64,000 nucleotides of DNA from contig OX393580.1 of the NCBI GenBank assembly GCA_947652605.1, positions 21,534,159 through 21,598,158 on the forward strand, written 5' to 3'. Shown here piece by piece: positions 43,016-55,754 of this stretch. The position numbers were made by a program, and so were the translations under genes. The stretch is from Elmis aenea (Eukaryota > Arthropoda > Insecta > Coleoptera > Elmidae). Position 1 is the stretch's first letter, and each line of letters opens with the position of its first letter. The notes under the pieces are model-generated. The model was given only the letters and a program-made list of their open reading frames with translations. It was not told where the DNA came from and ran no database searches.

Positions 43016-46000
43016 CTATGTCCTCTTCTGTATTTTGACATATAGACCAGTGGACGATTTTAACACGGCTTCACATGCTAATATTAGTCTGTGCTTTGGA
43101 ATGCTCGGTAGTAACTCATAATGCAGTAGAACCTTCGATATCACTAATTTCAAGTCCAGCATTGCGAATTTTTGCCCTGTAAATGTAATTATTAGTAGTT
43201 AGTAGTAAGAAGTAATTAGTTCAGTGGTATAAATAAGTTTAATTAAAAATCACTTTTTTTTTACGAAGAATCTTTTGTTGAAATGCAAGATCAGTTTCGA
43301 AACTCTGACCTCTCTATCAGCAGCATGCTTATCTATATACAGGGTGTCCCAAATTCGAGTAAATGCATGTGGATCACGCTTATCTTAAGAGCTACGAGGT
43401 CGGTTAAATTAGGGCAAAGTTGCGAAATTAGATGCTCATCAAATATCTGCAAAGAAAATTTTCATAGCTGTCTTAGTTCAAAAGTTATTCAAGAAAAACT
43501 GAAAAAATTGATTTTCGTTTTTTTGTCCTATTTCCTACATTTTTTAAGATATCGACAATCTGGAAGCGCTTCTCCATGGCAACTTCTTACGCTTTATATT
43601 TCGAGATAACATAGAATTTCCAAGAACGTTTTGTCTCTTGAGAAACATCATCAACTTCATTTTTTTAAACGTGGCGAAAATTTTGTAATCTTATAGTCGG
43701 ATAGCATTTTGTCTTCTGATTACAATGATATATGACACTTAATATCTAAAATGATGTTTTACCACAAAATTTTGAGAAAAACTCATTTTGTCCAATTTTT
43801 TAATCAAAGAATCTTATACAAACAAACAAAAAACAATTATGTTGTTGTTGTTTTGTTAAAACTGTCAGTTTGACATTAATATTATCTTGATTAATTGTAT
43901 AATTTGCAACCAGCTAAAAATTCTTTGATATTTGTGCTTTTGTTCGCAATTTTTATTTTTACTATGTTCTGGTAGAACATTTTTAATTAATTTATTTATT
44001 CGCTATCCCTTCGTGTATTGCGCGGTATTGTTAAAATAATTTTCGTCAATTATGGAAAATAAAAGGTGTTACAAATGTGATATTGTAATAGATTTTAATG
44101 AAGTATTGAATAAACTGTTGACAATTGAAAAGCATGCCATGATAAAACATAATTTTGTGTAGGTATATTATGACCTTTCTCGAATTCCCTAAAAAGTGTT
44201 GTCATATTTAATTTAAAAAAAGCACAAATTCAAAGAATTTTTAGCTGGTTGAAAATTATACAATTAATCACGATCATATTAATGTCAAAGTGACAGTTTT
44301 AACAGAACAACAAAAAAACAAAAAAAATTGTTTTGTTTTTTATTTTGCTTTTTTTTTGTACAAGATTATTTGATTCAAAAATTGGACAAAATGAGTTTTT
44401 CTCAAATTTTTTTGGTAAAATATCTTTTTAGATATAAAGTGTCATATATCATTGAAATCAGAAGACAAAATGCTATCTGACTATGAGATTAACATTTTTT
44501 TGCCCTATTTACAAAAAATGAAGTTGATGATGTTAGTAGTTCTGAGCTCACACTACACGTGAATCACTTTAATTTGTATCAGGAATACATGTGGCTCCTC
44601 TTAAGTCGACTTTTGTCTGGTCATGTGTGTGTTCATAAGTTACTGCTGTGTCAAATTTATCTCTGCTGGGACATATAAATCTCAAGCCCTTCTATTAAAA
44701 ACAGTAAGAGCTAAACATTTTAAACTTTGTATACATATATTTTTAAGCAATAGCAACACATTTTTACACATGACACATAATTTACTTCATTGGCCAAAAA
44801 TCGTATTGAAAGGGTTAAGATAAGCGAGATCCCCATGCATTTACTCGAATTTGGGACACCCTGTATATAAAAATGAATGTATGTGTGTTGTTTAATAAAT
44901 GTTTGTATGTTTGTATGTCCTTTATGCATTCCTATACCATTCATCCGATCCTGACCAAATTTGGCACAGACAATCTATAGGACAATGGCAAAAAGATAGG
45001 CTATATAAAAATTCCCAAAAGATCCAAAATTCCCAAAAGATCCAAAATTCTCTAGATACAAAAATTTCCAAGATCCAAAAATTCTCAAGTTTCAAAAATT
45101 CCCAAAAGGTCAAAAACTCCCAAAAAAAATTCTAAAATTTTCAAAAGTCAAAACGTCTGGGAACGTCCGCCGGGCGCGAGCGCGAGTAGTCTGTGATTGA
45201 TAAAAAAATGCACCGAGCGAAGCTGGGTAACTACGCTAGTTTATTTATAAATTTTTAGAGGATCTTTTGAAAAAAGGTTAAGTGTATCGTAATCGAACTT
45301 ATTAGTTTTAATAATAATAACTATTGCAAATCGGAGCTCATTTTATCCAAACATTAATTGATAAAACAATTACTTGATAAAAACATTGTTACCTATGCAA
45401 TTTCTAGGTCCTGCACTAAAGGGAATGTAACTGAAAGGTTCTCTTGCAATCTGGTTTTCCATGGTAAATCTTTCAGGATCAAATTTTCTTGGGTTGGGAA
45501 ATACCTGGGGATTTCTGTGTAATAAATACACCCCAAGTCCTATAGAAAGCCCTTGAGGGAGAACTCCACCATCTAAAAACGAATATGATTTTAAAATATG
45601 AGTCAAAACTTCTAAATAATGCAATAATGAAAATTATACACTGGTACATATTGTATTTTAAAATAAAAGTTGGGCCAAAGTTTGTGGAAGATTTTTCTTG
45701 AGATAAAAAAAATAAAAACTTACAAAAAGGAGTGTCTTCTGTAACTTCTCTACCAATGACAGGTACTGGAGGGTACATACGCAAAGTTTCTTTTATTACC
45801 ATTTCCAAATATTTCATTTCTTGGAGATCTTTATAAGTAGCTGGTCTGTATTTGTCATCTCCGAATATAGAAATTAATTCTTCCATTGCTTTTTCCTAAA
45901 ACAAACGAAGAATTAATTACAATAATGTCTTTGAAATAAATTCAACAATCATACTTGTACTTCAGGATTGTTTGCTAGGCAGTACAGCGTAAAAGACAAT

Positions 46001-49000
46001 GCCGCTGTCGTTGTATCGTGACCCTAAAAAAGAGTGATTGCTTAATATAGGGTGCAGTTTTGTACAAGACACTAACATTTTTTTTAGTATAAGTCAGCGG
46101 TGAAGTAGCTAAAAATGGAAAGAAAATATGAACTGTAAAGCAAGCACCTTTGATGACGTCAGATGTATGCTTTATTGTTTTTTTTTTTTTAAAGCCATGA
46201 GAATTTTTTAAAAACTTTGTTGTAGAAGTTGCTGTGTGTGGTTATTTAAATTTTGACATAATTAAAAGAACACTTTGTGGTACATCACACAAGATAAAGC
46301 AACAGTTGTTAGTAAGAAGAAAAAGTAACGTGACAGCACATATTAAACAGATAGTAGAAATGGATAGATAAGGGAGAGGCTTGATTTTTATCTTAAACAA
46401 GATGATTTACCCGGCGTTGCACGGGCGATTACAATTTTAATTACTTTTTTAACTTGAATAAGCCCAATAATTCCAAATCATACACAAACGACATACTCTG
46501 ATCAATCATCTTTTTATTTTCTTATAATTCCTTAAAAAATAACTATTTATTGCTTAAAAATTAAATAATAACTCAAATTTATTTTCTTTCGTCTTGTTTC
46601 AATTAAAAATGTACCAATAAAAATAATACTTCATGTACATTTATTACTAAATGTATACAAAACAATCTTTACTTGTGAAATACACCGCACCGTATCGTGT
46701 TATGACCAGGTATTTGCCGACGTAAGATCGAATCCCGTCCAAGTAATTTTTTTTTTTTTAAATTGGTAATATGTGCTTGTACTTAAAGTTTGGCGTTAGA
46801 TCTGCAAGGTCCTAAATAGTAACTGTGCAAAATTTGGTCCCGATCGGTCAACGGACCTAGGATTCTATAGCGAACAAACAAACAAACAAACAAACAAACA
46901 AACACACAAACAAGCTCTTTTATATATATAGATAATAAAATATTGTTGTATACCGCAAACAAAAATGTGTTGACTTCTTCGATTATCACTTTATCTGATA
47001 GCGGTTCTCCATCTACTTGGATATTCAACAGCAAATCTAAAAATGCGTATCGTTTTTTAACTTCTGTATCATTTTCATTTTTGGCAAAGCCATTCTCAGA
47101 GAGTAACGCCTGCCTTCGTTGCTTGATGACGTTTTCAGTAAAGTTATTAAGATATGCAATTGCTTTTTGTTCCGCAGCATAATCTTTTGAAAATCTGTAG
47201 AAGAACTCCATTTGTTTTGGTGCTGACAGTATCCTGTCAGCAAATATTCTGCACATTGTCTTGGTATTTTGTGCGAATTCCGAATGCACGTTTTTTTGGG
47301 CATTAATCGATGTACCCATTGCACTTTCTAAAATTTAAAACTCAAAAACGTCTATGCATCTAAAATAAATATTGGCAAACGGGGTAGTACTGAAATGACG
47401 ATAAAAAATGGAGAAGCTTACCGCAGATGGTGTCCAGGGCGCATAAATCTATGTACGGAAAAATATCAAAGGAATCCTTGCCCACTTCTCGGTCCAATTT
47501 TTCGATTAAGATATTTGACGCTGTTTCAAAGCCGTACAAAAATTTTTCCAGTATCGAAAAGTGGAAAGCTGGGGTAAAAAGTTTTCTGTGTTTTTTCCAT
47601 CTTTCACCTTCAGAAAATAGAGAATATAAAGATTTAAAAAAAAAAGGGCATGTTTAATTAACTAATACATTTTCTGAAAGTTTAACACGGTAATGAATTC
47701 TGAAACGTTTAAATAATTATGTATTAATTAAATAAATTCAATTTAAAACTGTATGAAGTTATAAATTTAGTTTAAGTTTATGTCATTAAGACACCGGCAC
47801 CGCTTGGCTGTTCCATAGGATGTACCAACTGCGGGTTCTGGTCCGAAGAAAGGTGTTTCGCTGCCAATTTTGGCTAGGGGCTAGGTGATCTGCCTTCTCG
47901 TTTTTTTGGTATGTTAGTGTGGCACAATACCAGTTTAGCAGGAATAATGTTAAATTGGTATAGTGCCCAGAGCACACTAATATACCAGGGAATGAGATCG
48001 CCTAGCCAAAATAGGCAGCAAGACACCTTCTTCGTACCAGAACCCGCAGTTGGTAGGTACATCCTATAGAATAGTCAAGCGGTGTCTTAATGACATATTA
48101 ATACAGGGGCATAATGCTCATTGGAAAAAAAATTGCAGGACAAGCCCATTCTAAGGCTATCCTGTCAATGGTCTCAAAAAAAAAGACAGAAGAAATGCTC
48201 AGGTGAGCAGAGAAGAAATCAGAGCAGCCACAGGACTCGTCACAGGACACTGTGGGCTAAATAAACACTTCAAAGTTAATAGGGCTCTCAGAGACCGATA
48301 TACGCAGAGGATGTGGTGAAGAAGAAGAAACTACTCTTCACGTAAGGATTCACACACTATCGGCGCACTTCTGGGGATGGAAAAAGCCAACGAAGAAGAG
48401 TTAAGAAAAACATCCTTAAAGAAAATCCTGGAGTTTTTCAAAAACACAAGACTTCTTTAAGGGGCTATCACCAGAGGGTACAATAGACCAATAGGTCGTA
48501 GTACAGGAACCCGAAAGGGAACCACCTCCGTGGAAATAAAATAATAATAGTTTAAGTTTACAAAATCTAATGGTTTGTATTTTTATTTATTCATAATTAT
48601 GAATGTCCTAAAAATGTACTTATTGCTCATTAAGAAGGGATTGTTAATAAATCAGAGATGTCAAAAACGATTGTGTATAAGTTTTTTTTAATTATTTTAC
48701 CTTCGCCTGTTAAGAGTCCGTTGCCCAGCCAACGATTTAAAAATCTATATGGTCTTGCCTTCGCTATAACAGTAGTGGACTGTAAAATGTATTCTGTAAA
48801 TTTGTAATTTGTTCCAATCAACGCTTCAATGCCTGGAGTACCACAAACAAATATTAAATCTCCATATTTATTTAGCAAATTTTGAAATAACACCAAAATG
48901 CCTGAAAAAAATAGGAGAAGATGAATACATTATAATAAATTATGTACGTCTGAAGATAATAAACGATTAGTTAGCATAAAAAGCTTCGATTAAAAATCAC

Positions 49001-51184
49001 TCAGTGGCGTAAATAGGGTTGTGCCGTCGATAGGACCCCGAAGTCCTAGGGGGCCTTAAACGTTCCGCTGAACTATATTTAAACTTTAAATTACACTCTG
49101 TAAGTTATCCGGTTATTAGTTCATTTGTCCACCAATACATATTCCGGCAAAAATATATCATAAAAAAATTGGTCCCAAAAAACAGAGTGGGGTTAAGTCG
49201 ATCTGATGCTTCTAGCACAGTGTCGGACCGACGCCTCAAATCCTACAATTTCACCCCTTCTTAAACTTTTTGTGAAGCGAAAAAAATATGTTCCGCTTTG
49301 GTGTCCTAAGCACATGTTTATATTGTTTAATAGTTAAGCCAGCCCTGATAAAAGTATTCATTACTTAAAAAGTTGGCACTTGAAACCCTTAAATTTTTTA
49401 TTTGGAACGTTGTTAATTAGGGGCACCTAGAACTTTTTTCGCTTAGAAGCCAAAGAATTCTAATTACGCCCCTAAAATCACTTACTTTTTTTTTGTAAAA
49501 AAACTCCTGTAGAAATGCTAGACCAATTTGGAGACTCTCTTGCTCTCTTGCAACTAACAAAGAGACAAGAGTTTTAAAACTTGTATAGCATTTCCACAAG
49601 ACATCGCTTATAAAAAACATATCGTGATTTCTAATTAAACTCGTTGCTATCACAAAAATGAATCGAATAAATAAAAAAAGCATTTATCAAACAGATTGAT
49701 TACTTTATTTATTATCATTATCAATATTCAAATATTGATCACTTCTATAATTTTGAGAAATATTGAAAATAAAAAAGAATTCACCCATATTCAATAAAAA
49801 AATAACCGAATATAACACTTAAATGAAGCTTTAACAATACCAAATATCTAAGTAATTCATTTATGTATAGTAAATAAATTTAATTGAAGTCACCTATCTT
49901 TTATTATCAAAAAGAATTTTAAATCCTTAATTTTGTTATTAAAATATTTTTTTAAATATTTTAAAAATTGTAAGCTTTGCTTATTTTAGCTGTATTTTAG
50001 TTTTTCATTTTAAAAAATTGCTGGTTTTTAAATAAGCTCACTTATTATAATACAAAATAAATGTTACTAGAGTGTAAAGTATACGCTTTTTAAAGTGTTT
50101 TGCTCTGGATGAATTCTTATCCTTAAAGTATACCAATTAAAACAGAACATTTTGTAAATTATTTCAATTTTGTAAATTATTGTTGCCAAGACACGCGAAA
50201 CCATGCACCTGTTCAAATTTAGCAACATAAATCAAATAAAACTTCCTGATAGGACTACAGGCAAACAAGTTTGCTAAAAATTATTGGTGTTCATCAGGAA
50301 CATGCACGCGCCAAACAGACTGATCTTCAGAAACCTGTTTCGCTAACTAAAATGCGGATCTTTTTTGATTTCCTCCTATGATAAATTAAAGCAAACCCGA
50401 TTTGCGATTTTTTTTGCACAAATGTCAAGGTATCATGACACCGAGAAATATAAAATTAGCATAAATTTGCCAATATTTGCTATTAAATCATTAAACGCAA
50501 GTTAAAATTGCTTTTTATTAAGCAATATATTGTTTAAAAATGTTTGTAAGCAAAAATCTAGCGCCGTTATCGTTAGGGACGTTCCTGAATTCACTCCGGA
50601 AGTTCATGGCGACACAACTTAAATAATAAAATAACCACAAAGCCTTAATTTAAAAAAAAAATGCGCAAGAATTTAAATTTACACAGCAGAGAACAAATGC
50701 TAGTAAAATCACTTCGTTTTTGTTTATATTTTTAAAGGAAAATTGTATCTAAAAAAAAAATGATCACCCCAATGAAACTTAATCAATATTTATTTTAAAC
50801 AATTACATTAATTTGTTTAAAACAATAATGAAATTTGATAACTTCTAGCAAAAAACGAATTTCACACACATACAACAAGCAGAGAACAAAAGCTTCTAAA
50901 TCTGTGTGTTTTTTAATTTTTTTTAATAGAAAATGAGCCTGCAAATATCTGTTTCCCACCCCTAATTAACGTATGCAAAGCATTTATGGATCAATTACAT
51001 TAAATTGCTTAAAAAATAAGTCCTTACCTGTACTATACACAGTAACCACTTCCAACATGTTTCCTATCATGGGTAGCGGGCGAGGACCCGAAAATCCAGG
51101 TAAGCATTTTCTAAATTTTCTTATTCTCAAGTACCACCAAATCACAGAAACAGTTATAACAATAAAAACGAAAAAAAAAATCAT
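43016..51184 (-). CDS. Cytochrome P450 B, CYP4 clan
   Basis: Eight exons, in gene order: 51028-51184, 48701-48901, 47422-47607, 46954-47327, 45955-46023, 45724-45895, 45393-45572 and 43016-43176; 499 aa with no stop. Features: N-terminal anchor ([19 protein letters not shown]), hinge [19 protein letters not shown] in helix [13 protein letters not shown] in the I-helix, KETLRMYPP (ExxR), FDPERF, heme loop [10 protein letters not shown], and C-terminal [10 protein letters not shown]. Intron positions and phases equal those of genes A and C. As in A, the CYP4 covalent-heme Glu is Ala. Introns carry a foldback plus LINE (intron 2), a Helitron-like element (intron 4), and a family A foldback plus Helitron-like element (intron 7). 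Divergent with gene C across 6 kb. Looks functional; substrate unknown. Confidence 0.9.
43245..43335. repeat. Small foldback MITE (AAAAATCACTT family), copy 2, truncated
   Basis: TTAAAAATCACTTTTTTTTT followed by GAAATGCAAGATCAGTTTCG resembles the copies at 6440 and 49474. Its right half appears to be cut by the family A foldback that begins at 43340. Confidence 0.45.
43340..44863. mobile_element. TA-flanked foldback, family A copy 2, P450 B intron 7
   Basis: CAGGGTGTCCCAAATTCGAG at 43340 is mirrored at 44863; TA abuts both ends. GCATGTGGATCACGCTTATC and its near-mirror follow. The left arm closely matches 1733-2100. The right part differs from copy 1 around 44530-44810, suggesting an insertion or gene-conversion patch. 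Confidence 0.8.
44868..45238 (+). mobile_element. Non-autonomous Helitron-like element
   Basis: The 3' end has the hairpin ACCGAGC-GAA-GCTGGGT (7-bp arms, one mismatch) followed by AACTACGCTAGT, fitting the Helitron rule of a GC-rich hairpin shortly before CTRRT. The 5' part (ATGTATGT repeats, then CATTCATCCGATCCTGACC) is a common insect dispersed-repeat type. Internal tandem CCAAAAGATCCAAAATT repeats lie at 45005-45130. The 5' boundary is uncertain. Confidence 0.55.
46409..46932 (-). mobile_element. Non-autonomous Helitron-like element, P450 B intron 4
   Basis: On the minus strand it begins TCTATATATATAAAAGAGC after an A, the usual Helitron 5' start. Near the other end it has CCCGTGCAACGCCGGG (46411-46426), the kind of GC-rich 3' hairpin these elements carry. 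The block around 46808-46870 is shared with 1120-1190. A clean CTRRT end is not visible. Confidence 0.5.
47779..48097. repeat. Foldback MITE, P450 B intron 2
   Basis: TATGTCATTAAGACACC at 47779 is mirrored at 48097. The arms (GGATGTACCAACTGCGGGTTC and its near-mirror, CTAGGCGATC-like blocks) meet around 47940. The flanks add no clear target duplication, and the inverted match may include it. Confidence 0.65.
48098..48553 (+). mobile_element. LINE 3' fragment with RNase H-type C-terminus
   Basis: The plus strand reads [20 protein letters not shown] then [16 protein letters not shown], followed (with a frame change) by [11 protein letters not shown]. The TGHCxLNKHL and CGEEEETxxH blocks are typical of the RNase H and terminal zinc-finger region of Jockey/R1-like LINEs. 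It ends in AATAATAATA. Stops and frameshifts show it is dead. Confidence 0.7.
49001..49473. mobile_element. hAT-type insertion inside a small MITE, P450 B intron 1
   Basis: The 8-bp repeat AAAATCAC flanks it (48993-49000 and 49474-49481). Ends are TCAGTGGCGTAAATAGGG and ...TAATTACGCCCCT, inverted around GGCGTAATT-like sequence. The target is the AAAAATCACTT MITE whose remainder lies to the right. No frame. Confidence 0.65.
49474..49640. repeat. Small foldback MITE (AAAAATCACTT family), copy 3
   Basis: GTAGAAATGCTAGACCAA is mirrored by a TTGTATAGCATTTCCAC block. The centre is a CTCTTGCTCTCTTG and AAGAGACAAGAG pairing. The right edge is CGTGATTTCTAATTA. Its left edge continues at 48986-48992, across the hAT insertion. 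Confidence 0.55.
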
Positions 51185-51542
51185 CGCAAATTATTTCTGA
51201 AATGTCCAAATCGTTGTTTTATGACAACTGTCTTCGAAGTAATATAACGTTTTGAGTGGAATAACAAACTTCAAGGCTATTGTTCCGATACTAAAAGATT
51301 TACTGAGTTAATATCGAACTATTCTTAATAACTGTTTACATATTACTGCCAATAATTTTAATGTGGCATGAAAGCTTATCATCTTTAGGAAATGCAAAGG
51401 ATAACAAAATACAGAACGTAGAAGTTGTTGAAAAAAAAGGAAGAAAAAAAACAAGATGGACAAGGCAAGAATGAGGAGATAAGAAGAAGGATTCAAATCA
51501 AGAAAAATGTTCCAAACTCCATAGAAGAAAAAGAATAATATA

Positions 51543-52060
51543 CAGCGTCATTCAAAAAGTCTGCAACATAGGGAAAAAAATTTATTATTAATTTCTCAGA
51601 AAATTATATTCGTAATAAACAGTTGTGCATGGCCTAAAACTAATTTTAAGATGAAAAAAAATTCGATAAAAAGTCATAGGACACTAGATTTTAGTGATTT
51701 TTGAAATATTTGCAAGCGTAAACTGCCCTTATTTTAAGAGATACAAGAAAACTTTAAGAAAAAAAAGTTATTTAGAATCTCAAAATAAGGCTTAATTAAA
51801 ATTTTGAAGGTCAAATTCCAATTTTTAGTTTTTAAGAAATTTTAACATTTAAAAGTCTGCAACAAATGGCAAAGTTTTTTTATTATTGATTTCTCAGAAA
51901 ATTTTATTCTTGATAAAAGTTGGTGCATAGTCCAACACTAATTTTAAGATGAAAAAAAGTTGGATGAAAAGTCATAGGACACTAGATTTTAGCGATTTTT
52001 GAAATATTTGCAGGAGTAAAGTGCCCTTATTTTAAGAGATACAAAATTTTTTTTTCCTAG
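51543..52060. repeat. I-type repeat with CAGCGTCATTCAAAAAGTCTGCAAC end, copy 1
   Basis: It starts after TA with CAGCGTCATTCAAAAAGTCT. Two internal copies of a roughly 240-bp block follow each other (GTGCATGGCCTAAAACTAAT and GTGCATAGTCCAACACTAAT, each followed by CATAGGACACTAGATTTTAG). A related copy lies at 60404-61065. The right terminus is not seen here. Confidence 0.6.
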
Positions 52061-53051
52061 AGGAATTATCGGTACTGTAATAATTTTGTTGTAAATTTAC
52101 GTGTTTACAGTGTTTGCCAAGTTTCCATATTCGAATCAAATTTACCGAAACCAAATCCGATTTGGTTTAGTCTAGTTTTGTGACACTACTGTTGAGGTAA
52201 GGTCTGAAAAAGAATCTCATTTTATAAATATCTAAAGATGGAAATATCCACAAAACTTATGCACATTAGTACCTGACGGTGGCATTTTTTACGTTTAAAA
52301 AAATATTGTTAGATTAAAGTACTAAAAATTATTTGTGATGCTACAAAGAAGTCAAAACTTTGGCTTTATCATAAAATTGAAAAAATTAGTAGTAATTAAA
52401 ATTGAATTGAACTATACAATTAGGTATGACACCATAAAAATGAATGGCTTACAAAGCTATGCCTAAACGATGAATTTTGCTTCTTAGTGCATATTGGTCA
52501 TGCTCTCATGCTTATATATAAACTTTAAAAATTTTAATATAACCAACTGTTACCTATACAACTCGGCAAATGTTTTTTCCGATTTAAGATTAATTATGTA
52601 CTTGTAAACACTGATTAATGCACATAATAAAAAACATGGGCAGAATAGTTCTGCAATTGTACTACTGATTAAGTTTAACATAATGCGTTGGAAAAAATTG
52701 TTGAACTTTTTACTTGCTTAACTATTTTAACGCTATCTACTTGTTACCTGTGTTAAAATGATAATATTTTAGTAAATTAACAACAAAAAAAAACGATATG
52801 AAAAAGACCTTGTAGTTTAGTAATATAATGGATGACTTACACGTGTAACATGTAAAAAAGTTATTGTGCATGGGTTGACAGAATAATATTCATTAACAAA
52901 AAGTTCATTAATGTTTTACTTGATATATTTCTAAAAATCTATGGGTTACAACATCTATTTAAAATATTTTTTACTAGTATGTGGTGATCAGGACATCATA
53001 AATAATTTTTTTTGCGTCCGTCCAGAAAATCAGTTTTTTTCGATCAATTTT

Positions 53052-53160
53052 TAAGCATCTTTACTGGCCTGGGCCAAAAAGTAACTAGTTGCCATGGTTA
53101 TGAGTTGTCTTTACCGGCCTAGGCCGGAAAGTAGCTGGTTGCCATGGTGATGAGTTGTTT
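53052..53160. repeat. Two-unit tandem repeat
   Basis: The unit of about 52 bp (TTTACTGGCCTGGGCCAAAA ... GCCATGGTTATGAGTTGT) is repeated with a few changes (TTTACCGGCCTAGGCCGGAA ... GCCATGGTGATGAGTTGT). Confidence 0.75.
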
Positions 53161-53735
53161 TGTTGATTTGAGCAAACAAGCGTCATTATCATTATACAGT
53201 AAATACTCGATAAAAGCAACAATTCCAGAAAAACAAACGTTCAAAAGCAACTTTTTTTAAAATTTAGTTACCTCGATCAATGCAACTTTAATTTTGTTTT
53301 TAACTTATCAAAAATATTATCACTCCATCTAAAATCAATGGTTTCTGCATGTAAACTTGACCTAACTATGACAATTACAATAAAACAGATAGAATTTAGA
53401 ATAACTTCCAAGAAATTTAGAAAGGGTTCAAAATTTTGGTAACCAAGGAATTGTTTCGAAGTAACTTGTTATAAACGGAATTTAATATGGTGTAAAAGGA
53501 GAAATATTTTGATATCTTCTCAGTTACTCATGAAAGTTATTCTGTTTTGTTCATATTTGTGCTAAAAGTGATAATTTGGTAAAAGTGATAATTATTAAAA
53601 CATTAAAAGTATTAATTTTGGCACATAAAAATTAAATTGTGTCTGAAGTATTAAATAGAAAGCAGATAAATAAAAATTAGAAAAGGACTGAAGGTAACAG
53701 AATAGTGAACTTTATGTTTAGATCGATATAATTTC

Positions 53736-54101
53736 CAGGGATGGGGAGTCGGAGTCGGGAGTCGGGAGTCGAGGAGTCGAAGCTTTTTTGAGGAGTCGGA
53801 GTCGGAGTCGGAGTCGGTAAAAACTATCGACTCCCGACTCTTTTTACTTTCGCCATACGTAGTATGAAGAAAGTATTGTGATCGCAATTTTTTTTATAAA
53901 AAACTGATTTTTTACATTTTCTTCATTATGTATTAAATAGAAAATTAAAATATTAAACTTTGTTTACCATAGGGAGTCAGAGTCGGGAGTCGGAGTCGGA
54001 GTCGGAAGTCGGAGTCGGAGTCGGGAGTCGATTTTTACAAATACCAACTCGGGAGTCGGGAGTCGGGAGTCGATTATTTTTCTGCCGACTCCCCATCCCT
54101 G
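53736..54101. mobile_element. hAT-type MITE with arrays of GAGTCGG
   Basis: The exact 8-bp repeat ATAATTTC flanks it (53728-53735 and 54102-54109). Ends are CAGGGATGGGGAGTCGG and its mirror. Both arms consist of reiterated GAGTCGG / GGAGTCG units on the plus strand (53746-53818 and 53973-54072), so the arrays are direct while the termini are inverted. No coding capacity. Confidence 0.85.
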
Positions 54102-54533
54102 ATAATTTCGATATCGCTCAAGTAAATAATACCGTTTGAAGATAATTTTTTGGTTCAAAATTGTTTATGACCGAATATTAGTAATAATCGAATCATTTAT
54201 GACATCTACGTTAATACGAAATTCAGCATTTGAAGGCACTCGATTCTATTGCGCATGCTCATACCGTCGGCAAATTCCGTTGGTATGGCACATTTTTCAG
54301 AAACGGCATGCAGCGGACGGACGGATCGGCATTGGGATTCTAGATTGAGAACGGCAAACGGATTTTTAAACTGCCGATGCGTGCCGTGCGCTCAAGTGTG
54401 CGCTGCTCCATTGAAATATAGGGTACACATCTAAATGCCGACAATGTGCGCTTACCTTAAGTTTTACGTGTTACTAAAGATTTGTTTTTTTTTAATAATT
54501 AAATATTATATATCATATGCGACCATCTCAATA

Positions 54534-55754
54534 CAGGGTGGTCCAAATTCGATGGGATTGCATGGGTATCTCGGTTAATATTTAAGATAGAGAAACGGTT
54601 AAATTACCAAAAATGTGCAGTTTTTTGAGACAAACTCAGAACCGTTTTCAAAAATATTCTATCATTTTCGGTTTTCGAGTTATCGAATAAAAAGTGTTTT
54701 TTTGTCATATTAATAATGTGTCATATCTCCGTTATTGTTGTAAATATCAAAAATATTTATTAAGATTATTTTTGGATATTTTTATGTTTAGTTTGATTAA
54801 ACTAAAAAAAAAAAATTTACGCTCGCCGTTAAAAAGTTATGACACAAACTTACCTTTTTTTAAATGGAAACGATAGTTGGCTATGACCTATTTAAATTCC
54901 TCATTTTTTTCTCATTTCAAATATATAAGGGTTGATGTATTTATTTTCAACAATACGCAAGTTATGAAGTTTTTTTTAGTTTTTTTTTTAAAGAAAATCA
55001 TAGTAGGTTGTGAAAACAAAAAATAAACAAGGTGTAAAACCTTATAAAACTCATGTGGTACAAGTTACCAAGGTTTTTTAATTTGTTATTGAGATAAATA
55101 CGAAATTTTTTAAACATAAGATAAACAACAATATCCTACATTACTGCTGATACCGACTATATCGTTATTTTCTTATTTTCAAATATTTACAATGTTTATC
55201 TCCACAACAAATTAAAAAACCTTGGTAACTTGTACCACATGAGTTTTCTAAGGTTTTACACCTTGTTTGGTTTTTGTTTTCATAGCCTACTATGATTTTC
55301 TTAGAAAAAAAACCTAAAAAACCTTCATAACTTGCGTATTATTAAAAATAAATACATCGACCCTTACATATTTGGAATGGGAAAAAAATTAGGAATTTAA
55401 ATAGGTCATAGCCAACTATCGTTTCTATTTAAAAAAAGGTAAGTTTGTGTCTTAACTTTTTAACGGCGAGCGTAAATTTTTTTTTTTTAGTATAATCAAA
55501 TTAAACATAAAAATATCCAAAAATAATCCTAATAAATATTTTTGATACTTACAACAATAACGGAGATATGACACATTATTAATATGACAAAAAAACACTT
55601 TTTATTCGATAACTCGAAAACCGGAAATGAATATTTTTGAAAACGGTTCTGAGTTTGTCTCAAAAAACTGCACATTTTTGGTAATTTAACCGTTTCTCTA
55701 TCTTAAATATTAACCGAGATACCCATGCAATCCCATCGAATTTGGACCACCCTG
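54534..55754. mobile_element. TA-flanked foldback, family G
   Basis: CAGGGTGGTCCAAATTCGAT is mirrored at 55754 and TA abuts both ends. The arms of about 580 bp remain nearly complementary (ATGGGATTGCATGGGTATCT; later GATAACTCGAAAACCGG-type blocks), meeting near 55140. No transposase. Inserted within the pogo-like element. Confidence 0.85.

Noticed and set aside
53651..54158. Ser-Asp / Pro-Thr repeat frames
   Set aside because: They are translations of the GAGTCGG arrays of a hAT MITE.
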